Assembly (NCBI GenBank): GCA_007121785.1
Contig: SKJX01000206.1
Location: 1-39,230 of the forward strand
Direction of reading: 5' to 3'
DNA length: 39,230 nt
Source: Nitriliruptoraceae bacterium
Lineage (GTDB): Bacteria; Actinomycetota; Nitriliruptoria; Nitriliruptorales; Nitriliruptoraceae
Part shown: positions 33,467 to 39,230 of the stretch, piece by piece
Numbering within the stretch: the stretch's first letter is position 1
Layout of the letters: the number at the start of each line of letters is the position of its first letter
Notes under the pieces: generated by a model
Told to the model about the DNA's origin: nothing
Database searches by the model: none
The model's input: only the letters and a program-made list of their open reading frames with translations
Position numbers and translations under genes: made by a program

Positions 33467-33841
33467 ATGGAGCACCTGCCCCTCGCCCCGGACGGACACG
33501 AGGACGCGACCAGCCCGGCGGCACCGTCAGACGACACCGGTGGACACGCCTGTGGGTGCAACGAGCAGGTTTCGGACCGCTACCCGGAACTCGACGCGCG
33601 TCGCGTTCCCCATGAGATCCGTCACGCCGCCATCCTCGGCGCCCTCGACGGCGTCGGGCTGGGTGACGGCATGGTGCTCGTCGCGCCGCACGATCCGCTC
33701 CCGCTGCTCGCTCAGATCGAGTCGCGTGATCCTGGCGCGTTCACGATCGAGTACCTCGAGCGTGGCCCGGAGGCCTGGCGGCTGTTGTTCCTCCGGGCCC
33801 AGCCACGGTCGGTCCAGACGGTGCCCGCATCGACCGGCTGA
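33467..33841 (+). CDS. DUF2249 domain protein with N-terminal CGC motif
   Basis: A 124-residue protein. The DUF2249 core (LDARRVPHEIRHAAILGALD, then GDGMVLVAPHDPLPLLAQIE) is a small SirA-like fold common in denitrification, NO-response and sulfur-metabolism loci. A segment with HACGCNEQ sits in front, a potential metal or thiol site. ATG 33467 is preceded by GAGG; an ATG at 33401 overlaps the operator and is less likely. The next gene, NnrS-like, starts 17 bases after its stop, so the pair is an operon. Function of the domain is unproven; binding of a metal or heme-related ligand is possible. Confidence 0.8.
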   Translation: MEHLPLAPDGHEDATSPAAPSDDTGGHACGCNEQVSDRYPELDARRVPHEIRHAAILGALDGVGLGDGMVLVAPHDPLPLLAQIESRDPGAFTIEYLERGPEAWRLLFLRAQPRSVQTVPASTG

Positions 33842-33858
33842 TCCGAGCAGGCCCGGCC

Positions 33859-35172
33859 ATGCCGGTGCTCGCCGAAGTGCCGAGGACGGTCGGGGACCGT
33901 GCGGTCACCGGCCCGGTTGAGGCGCACCCGGCCCCCGGGATCAGTCCGATGTCGTTCACACCGACGCGTCCGGGTGTCGTGGTGGCGATCGGGTTCGGGC
34001 TGGCCTGCCTGGCCTGGTTGCTCGCCGGCGACCGGCTGCCCGGGGGACGCTGGATCGTGGTGCACATCTTCACCCTCGGGGTGCTCACCACGCTGATCTG
34101 GACCTTCTCACGCCACCTGGCCGCGACCCTGACGGCGACGACCAACTCCCTCCCGACGCGCGCCACCGCACGTTGGCTGTCTGCAGCGCTGGGCGGGTCC
34201 GTCATCGTGATGTTGGGCGGCCGAGCCTTCGACGTACACGTGCTCGTCGTCCTCGGGTCACTCGGCATCATGGTGATCGTGGGTGGGAACCTGTGGGTCC
34301 TGCGACAACTGCAGCAGCAGGCAGGCCGTGACCGCTTCTCCTGGGTGCTGAAGCAGTACGGGCTCGCTCACGTGGCGTTCATCGTCGCCGCCGCGCTGGG
34401 TGGTGCGCTCGGCGCCGGGTGGGTCCCGGCCCCGATCTTCGTCGCCGTCCGGGACGCCCACATCCACCTCAACGTCCTCGGGTGGGGCGGGCTGACCGTG
34501 CTGACCACGCTGACGGTCCTCGGTCCGAAGCTGTTGCAAGCCCCTCTCGCTCCCGGCGCCGAGCGTCGGTCCGCGACCGCCGTGGGGCTGGCTGCGGCCG
34601 GCCTCGCGATCGCTTCGGCCGGGTTCGTGATCACCGGCGTAGCCGGCGGCGTGTTCCCCCCGGTGCTGCCCGTCGTGGGGCTCGTCCTCTACGGCGTCGG
34701 CGTCGTGGCGGTCGCTCGGCCGCTGCTGGCTGCCGCGCGTCGCAGCGACCGCTCACCGTTGCGCTGGGCGGTCACCGCCGCGCTGGTGTGGTTCCCGGTC
34801 GCGATCGCCACCGACATCGTCGCGGTCGTGGTCGGCGCGAGCGGCTGGTCGACCGGCGTCGGCATCATGCTGCTCATCGGCGTGCTCGCCCAGCTCGTCC
34901 TGGCCGTGCTGCTGTACGTCGCGCCGACGCTACGACCTCAGCACGCGCGGGTCGGCCAGCGCGGCCTCGTCCGCGTCGGGCAGCTCGCACGGACCCGGAC
35001 GGTCATGCTCAACCTCGGCGTCCTGCTGGTCGCCGGTGGCCAGGTCCTCGGGCGGGCCACGGCCCTGTCGGACCCGGCGATGGCCCGGGGCGGGTGGTCC
35101 CTGGTGGTGGTGGCCGTGCTGATGCACCTGTCGGTGGTGCTTCGGCCGTCCTCGGTGGGCCCGGCCCGCTAG
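33859..35172 (+). CDS. NnrS-like polytopic heme/copper-type membrane protein
   Basis: A 437-residue protein with about eleven to twelve hydrophobic segments. VVHIFTLGVLTTLIWTFSRH and RDAHIHLNVLGWGGLTVLTT place His residues at helix ends, as in NnrS and related heme-copper-oxidase-like proteins that relieve nitrosative stress. I see no Q-loop or CuA motif, so it is not a terminal oxidase. The start is ATG 33859; ATG 33949 (MSFTPTRPGV) is equally plausible since the intervening residues are not conserved-looking. It follows the DUF2249 gene closely and precedes a soluble histidine kinase gene by 60 bases. Role in NO handling is by family analogy. Confidence 0.75.
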   Translation: MPVLAEVPRTVGDRAVTGPVEAHPAPGISPMSFTPTRPGVVVAIGFGLACLAWLLAGDRLPGGRWIVVHIFTLGVLTTLIWTFSRHLAATLTATTNSLPTRATARWLSAALGGSVIVMLGGRAFDVHVLVVLGSLGIMVIVGGNLWVLRQLQQQAGRDRFSWVLKQYGLAHVAFIVAAALGGALGAGWVPAPIFVAVRDAHIHLNVLGWGGLTVLTTLTVLGPKLLQAPLAPGAERRSATAVGLAAAGLAIASAGFVITGVAGGVFPPVLPVVGLVLYGVGVVAVARPLLAAARRSDRSPLRWAVTAALVWFPVAIATDIVAVVVGASGWSTGVGIMLLIGVLAQLVLAVLLYVAPTLRPQHARVGQRGLVRVGQLARTRTVMLNLGVLLVAGGQVLGRATALSDPAMARGGWSLVVVAVLMHLSVVLRPSSVGPAR

Positions 35173-35232
35173 GGTCACGGGTCGTTGCAGCGCCCCAGCC
35201 CCCGGTGATGCACCGAGACGGGGAGCGTTGCT

Positions 35233-36027
35233 GTGCACGAGTCGTTCGAGACCGCCGGCCACACGCGCGCGGCGCCGGTAGAGCACGGATCCGGTCACGA
35301 GCCTGACGTCGCCAGCACGGACGTGTCGTTCGCGTTGATCTCACACGAACTGCGGGCCCCGCTCGCGGTCGTGCGGGGGGCCGCTGACGCGGCGGTGAAG
35401 CAGGAACTCGACCACCAGCAACTCCGGCAGCTCCTCGTGGTCATCCGCCGCAACGCGGAGATCGCGATCCACCTCGCCGAACGGTTGGCACTGGCCCCTG
35501 CGGTCGACACCGATGACGTCGGGCTGCAGATCGTCGTCACCGATATCGTGGCCATCGTCCACGAGACCATCGATGATCTGCGCACCGCGTTCCTCGGCGA
35601 CCATCGCCTGCAGGTCCGCGGCGATCCGGTGTCCCGGGTCGAAGCCGACGTGCTGGCGGTCCGCCAGATCCTGGTCAACTTGCTGCTCAACGCCTGCAAG
35701 TACAGCCCGGCCGATGCGGACGTGGAGGTGACCGTCACCGGCGAGGACGGGCAGCTCGAGCTGATCATCCGCGACCACGGCGATGGGGTGCCGGCCGACG
35801 AGCGTGAGCACATCTTCCAGAAGTTCGGGCAGGTCGACGGCGGATCCTCCGGCATGGGGCTCGGACTGTTCGTCGCTCGGGGGCTGGCCCGTGCCCACGG
35901 CGGCGAGCTGAGCTTCCGTCCGTCGTCGTACGGTGGCAGCGAGTTCGTCCTGACGTTGCCGAGGCGCCAGCCGCCGACGGCGCCGGTCCGCTCGGAGATC
36001 GCGCCTCCCGGGGACGAACCGGCGTAG
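35233..36027 (+). CDS. Soluble sensor histidine kinase without visible sensor domain
   Basis: A 264-residue kinase. The dimerisation and phosphorylation site is FALISHELRAPLAVVRG (His38). The ATPase domain has the N box LLLNACKYSP, G1 box RDHGDGVP, F box FQKFGQ and G2 box SGMGLGLFVA. The 30 residues before the HisKA domain are too short for PAS or GAF and there is no membrane segment, so any signal must come from a partner. No response regulator gene is in the window. The GTG start at 35233 lies in a GC-rich gap with a GGGGAG tract nearby. It may respond to the NnrS-like protein upstream; that is speculative. Confidence 0.85.
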   Translation: MHESFETAGHTRAAPVEHGSGHEPDVASTDVSFALISHELRAPLAVVRGAADAAVKQELDHQQLRQLLVVIRRNAEIAIHLAERLALAPAVDTDDVGLQIVVTDIVAIVHETIDDLRTAFLGDHRLQVRGDPVSRVEADVLAVRQILVNLLLNACKYSPADADVEVTVTGEDGQLELIIRDHGDGVPADEREHIFQKFGQVDGGSSGMGLGLFVARGLARAHGGELSFRPSSYGGSEFVLTLPRRQPPTAPVRSEIAPPGDEPA

Positions 36028-36048
36028 GGCGTTCCTCGAGGCCGGCGG

Positions 36049-37233
36049 TCACCGGATCGTGGGGTCACCGGGCCGCGCGCTCGGTGGGCGTGCGCCGGGC
36101 AGGTGCCCGCCCCGCAGCAGCTCGGTCAACTCCAGCATCCGGGTGACGTCCGTCGGGGAAACGATGCCGACGAGGTGGCCGTCCTCGACCACGATCGCTC
36201 GCCCGTTGGTGCAGCCCTGCATGCGCGGTAGCAGCGACATCACCGGCTCCTGGGGGTGGGCACGGGGCACCTCGTCGTCCTGGCAGGCGATGTCGCTGAC
36301 CAGCGTGGCCACGCGTTGCTCGGGGTCGAGGTGCTTGATCTGGGCGAGGGTGATCAGCCCGGCCGGGCGCCCATGGACATCGACGATCGGGAACGCGGAG
36401 CACCGGTTGCGCAGCACGTAGTCGTCGAGCAGGGATGCGACGGTGATGTCGGGCCGCACCACGATCGGATCGGGCGTCATGACGTCCGCGACCGTGATGC
36501 CGCCGAGACGGCCCTGGACGTGAGCGTGCTGCTCCTCCGCGCTCGCCGCGTTGGTGAGGAACCAGCCGATCAACGCCAGCCACAACCCGCCGAGGCCGGG
36601 CACGAAGATCACCTGGGCGACGCCGAGGCCGATCAGCAGGAACCCGAACACCCGGCCAGCGCGCGCAGCGGTCACCGCTGCCGCGTGCCGGTCGCCGTGG
36701 GCCTTCCACAGGATCCCACGCAGGATCCGGCCACCGTCCAGCGGCGATGCGGGCACCAGGTTGAACACCGCGAGCACGACGTTGATCGCCGCGAGCCACC
36801 CCAGCACCCCGAGCGCGACGATCCCGAGCTCGAGCAGACCAGCGACCAGTGCCGCGACCCCGAACACCGCGCCGAGGGCGAGGCTGGTCAGCGGCCCGAC
36901 CGCCGCGATCCAGAGGTCGGCACCGGCCGTCGGTGGTTCGTCACGTAGCCGGGCGACACCACCGAACAGCCACAGGGTGATGCCGTCGACCCGGACGCCG
37001 TAGCGCTGGGCGGTGAGCGCGTGGGCCAGTTCGTGGGCCAGCAGCGAGGCGAAGAACGTCAGCGCCGCGACCAGCCCGGCCATCCACGACACGATCGGCG
37101 GCAGATCACCGAACAGCAGAGGGAACTGGACCGTCGCCAGACCGAGGAGGATCAGGCCGAAGATCACCAGCACGGTCCAGTTCACCCCGATCCGGATCCC
37201 ACGGATCGAGCCCAGTCGGAGGGTCTCGTTCAT
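36049..37233 (-). CDS. Site-2 protease family membrane metalloprotease with CBS pair
   Basis: A 394-residue protein. The zinc motif HELAH is at residues 67-71 in the second hydrophobic segment, and NLVPASPLDGGR supplies the third ligand Asp. After about six membrane segments, residues 240-375 hold two CBS domains (VADVMTPDPIVVRPDITVAS, and VEDGHLVGIVSPTDVTRMLE). This layout is the Rip3/SpoIVFB-CBS type, where nucleotide binding to CBS may gate intramembrane cleavage of a signalling protein. The substrate could be a sigma-regulating protein; no anti-sigma gene is adjacent. ATG 37233, next to the divergent purS gene. Confidence 0.9.
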   Translation of the reverse strand: MNETLRLGSIRGIRIGVNWTVLVIFGLILLGLATVQFPLLFGDLPPIVSWMAGLVAALTFFASLLAHELAHALTAQRYGVRVDGITLWLFGGVARLRDEPPTAGADLWIAAVGPLTSLALGAVFGVAALVAGLLELGIVALGVLGWLAAINVVLAVFNLVPASPLDGGRILRGILWKAHGDRHAAAVTAARAGRVFGFLLIGLGVAQVIFVPGLGGLWLALIGWFLTNAASAEEQHAHVQGRLGGITVADVMTPDPIVVRPDITVASLLDDYVLRNRCSAFPIVDVHGRPAGLITLAQIKHLDPEQRVATLVSDIACQDDEVPRAHPQEPVMSLLPRMQGCTNGRAIVVEDGHLVGIVSPTDVTRMLELTELLRGGHLPGARPPSARPGDPTIR

Positions 37234-37343
37234 GTCGGGCTCCTGGAGGTGTGCGCGTGGTTCGAAGCGGCTGTCGTCACCGAGCGGTGAGCTGACCGAG
37301 CTACCCTCAGGGCCCCGCCGATCGACCGAAAGCGACCCTGACG

Positions 37344-37607
37344 ATGCCCCGTGTCGCCGTCGACGTCCTGTTGAAGCGTGAGATCCTGGATCCGGAGGGT
37401 CGAGCCGTCGAGGAGGCGCTGCCCGGCCTGGGTTACCTCGGGGTCGATGAGGTACGGGTCGGCAAGCACCTGGAACTGACCGTCGACGCCCAGGGCGACG
37501 AACTCGCGACGCAGGTCGAAGCGATGTGCGACGGCTTCCTGACCAACCCGGTGATCGAGTCGTACCGCTGGCGGGTCATCGGTGAGGACGAGCGAGCCGA
37601 CGTGTGA
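37344..37607 (+). CDS. purS: Phosphoribosylformylglycinamidine synthase subunit PurS
   Basis: An 87-residue protein with the PurS fold: VAVDVLLKREILDPEGRAVE, the segment LGYLGVDEVRVGKHLELTVD, and MCDGFLTNPVIESYRW. PurS holds PurL and PurQ together in the three-part FGAM synthase that makes formylglycinamidine ribotide in purine synthesis. ATG at 37344. A perfect ten-pair hairpin overlaps its stop codon. purQ follows about 1 kb downstream, with an unrelated membrane protein gene between. Confidence 0.93.
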   Translation: MPRVAVDVLLKREILDPEGRAVEEALPGLGYLGVDEVRVGKHLELTVDAQGDELATQVEAMCDGFLTNPVIESYRWRVIGEDERADV

Positions 37608-37617
37608 CGTCGGCTCG
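37593..37617 (+). terminator. Perfect 10-pair hairpin at the end of purS
   Basis: CGAGCCGACG, loop TGTGA, CGTCGGCTCG. The loop contains the purS TGA stop. No T-tract follows, so it could be a factor-independent GC terminator, an attenuator or an mRNA 3'-end stabiliser between purS and downstream genes. Confidence 0.5.
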
Positions 37618-37677
37618 GCCGTCGCGTCACGGGATCCCGGGTCCGAGGTCATCTGTCCTCCAGTGTGACGTGGGGGG

Positions 37678-37709
37678 CGGTGGCCGTCCAGGGGGTCGGT
37701 GGCCGTCCA
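37678..37709. repeat. Direct repeat upstream of the membrane protein gene
   Basis: CGGTGGCCGTCCA occurs at 37678-37690 and again at 37697-37709, a 19-base period. It lies about 70 bases before the gene at 37780 and may be a regulator site or a chance duplication. Confidence 0.6.
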
Positions 37710-37779
37710 ACGACGTGAGCATGGGCAACGGCGACGCCGCCGTGGCGAACGATCATCCATCCGTCTGGCCTGAGGTGCC

Positions 37780-38553
37780 ATGAGCCAACCGAGCGACGAG
37801 TCGCGGTCGTCCCTCCCGCCGATGGAGGACGACGGCCTGCCGACGCTGCCGACCGGTGAACCGGTCCTGCAGCGCTGGTTCGTGATCGCCATGATCGTGC
37901 TGGTCCCGATCACGCTGGCGGTCACCGCGTGGGCGTTCCTGTCGATCGACCGCGATGAGCTCACCGCAGCGGAGCGACGTCCCGCCGGCGGACCCGAGGT
38001 CACCGTCGATCGAGGGGCGGCACAGGTGGCGGAGACCGAGGAGGTCGAGCCCGGCCCCGACTGTGCGCAGGCGATCCGGCTGGTCGGCGACGCCGGATCG
38101 CGCGCAGCGGGACGGGTCGCGCTGGAGCGCACGTGCGCGCTGATCGCGACCGGCGACTACCCGGAGGCGCGCGAGGGTCTGGCGGAGTGGGTCGCCGCCG
38201 GAGGGCAGCTGCGGATCGCGACCTTCGAGCTCTCGGGGGTCGAGTCGTCCGCGCGCGTCGAGGACGGCCGGATCCTGGTCGAGCTCAACGCCAAGTTCCA
38301 GTTCGAGGACGCCGGGCAGGCCGCGCCGGCCTTGCTCCACCAGCTGGTCCTGCTCAGCGACCCGGCGTGGCCGGGCGAGACGGTGGGGGTCACCACCGAA
38401 CTGGCCGCCGTTCAACACCAGCAGGACGCGTGTCAGCAGCTCGACGTCCCGGACGACGAGGTGCCCCGGGGGTGCCGTGACGTCGAGGAGATCCTCCGCG
38501 AGCCCGACCCGGTCCAGGCGTTGCTGGACGCCGGCTACCGCGACGACCGCTGA
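37780..38553 (+). CDS. Single-pass membrane protein of unknown function between purS and purQ
   Basis: A 257-residue protein: a 30-residue cytoplasmic start rich in Pro, Asp and Ser, one membrane helix at about residues 33-55 (WFVIAMIVLVPITLAVTAWA), an acidic linker, then an extracytoplasmic alpha/beta domain of some 170 residues (RTCALIATGDYPEAREGLAE, ARVEDGRILVELNAKFQFED). Four Cys residues outside (DCAQ, RTCAL, DACQQL, GCRD) could pair in disulfides. I recognise no family. Its location inside a pur cluster does not suggest a purine role; co-expression may be only shared housekeeping timing. ATG 37780 with GAGG upstream. Confidence 0.75.
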   Translation: MSQPSDESRSSLPPMEDDGLPTLPTGEPVLQRWFVIAMIVLVPITLAVTAWAFLSIDRDELTAAERRPAGGPEVTVDRGAAQVAETEEVEPGPDCAQAIRLVGDAGSRAAGRVALERTCALIATGDYPEAREGLAEWVAAGGQLRIATFELSGVESSARVEDGRILVELNAKFQFEDAGQAAPALLHQLVLLSDPAWPGETVGVTTELAAVQHQQDACQQLDVPDDEVPRGCRDVEEILREPDPVQALLDAGYRDDR

Positions 38554-38639
38554 GCCGCGGCAGTGGCCACCCGGGCTACAGACCCAGTAGCGTCCGCTCA
38601 CGGCGGTGCCCGACCGTTGGATGATCGCAGGAGTCAGGT

Positions 38640-39230
<591 letters not shown>

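Noticed and set aside
37608-37779. Possible RNA gene after purS
   Set aside because: Apart from the purS hairpin and a 13-base direct repeat, no cloverleaf, riboswitch core or conserved RNA motif was recognised.

Overview
The window is very GC-rich (roughly 70% or more), gene-dense DNA with GTG starts, overlapping stop/start codons and actinobacterial families: SARP/BTAD and LuxR-STAND regulators, an ECF sigma/anti-sigma pair, a PG_binding_4 L,D-transpeptidase, a CBS-fused site-2 protease, and purS/purQ. My inference is a high-GC actinobacterium, possibly a deep branch such as Nitriliruptoria. That placement is not proven by anything here. I saw no rRNA, tRNA, IS element, prophage or CRISPR array.

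Layout. 1-5.7 kb: C-terminal part of a STAND-type ATPase, an FAD monooxygenase with a coupled 31-residue membrane peptide, a remnant of an alpha/beta-hydrolase gene, and a large LuxR-STAND regulator. 5.9-8.4 kb: two tandem SCO4226/DUF4242-like small proteins, then a fused carboxyltransferase. 8.5-11.4 kb (minus): two alpha/beta hydrolases around a ketopantoate-reductase-like protein. 11.6-13.9 kb: a CPBP membrane protease and a DUF2786 protein. 13.9-18.4 kb (minus): an envelope-stress-like module of AMIN-like lipoprotein, ECF sigma, anti-sigma and L,D-transpeptidase. 18.4-19.5 kb: a PLP lyase-like enzyme. 19.8-24.7 kb: an exported zinc-knuckle microprotein plus a three-subunit molybdopterin oxidoreductase (NarG-like catalytic subunit, four-cluster FeS subunit, NrfD membrane subunit). 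24.7-27.6 kb (minus): a metzincin-like protein and a small beta-rich protein. 27.8-33.3 kb: a SARP-STAND regulator divergent from a cupin gene, then a cytochrome P450. 33.5-36.0 kb: DUF2249, NnrS-like membrane protein and a soluble histidine kinase. 36.0-39.2 kb: site-2 protease with CBS pair, purS, a membrane protein, and purQ (cut by the right edge).

How the genes may work together. Three regulatory circuits can be read from the DNA. (1) The ECF module: the same bipartite promoter (GNGAACC, 15 bases, GACAACCACCGG) lies before the lipoprotein and before the L,D-transpeptidase, and the lipoprotein and anti-sigma factor share a homologous extracytoplasmic domain. (2) The respiratory regions at 19.8 and 33.5 kb: both have an AT-rich island, rare in this window, with a TTAG-N7-CTRA dyad, and the first also has a DosR-like palindrome. 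Co-control by a redox, oxygen or NO regulator is plausible. (3) The SARP gene and the cupin share an intergenic region with three heptamers at exact 11-base period, the geometry of SARP operators.

The most novel-looking piece is the 19.8-24.7 kb operon. It joins an Asp-ligand (type II, NarG-like) molybdenum subunit to an NrfD-type quinone module and a Tat-exported protein with a TAF1-like CCHC zinc knuckle. Its substrate cannot be told from sequence alone.
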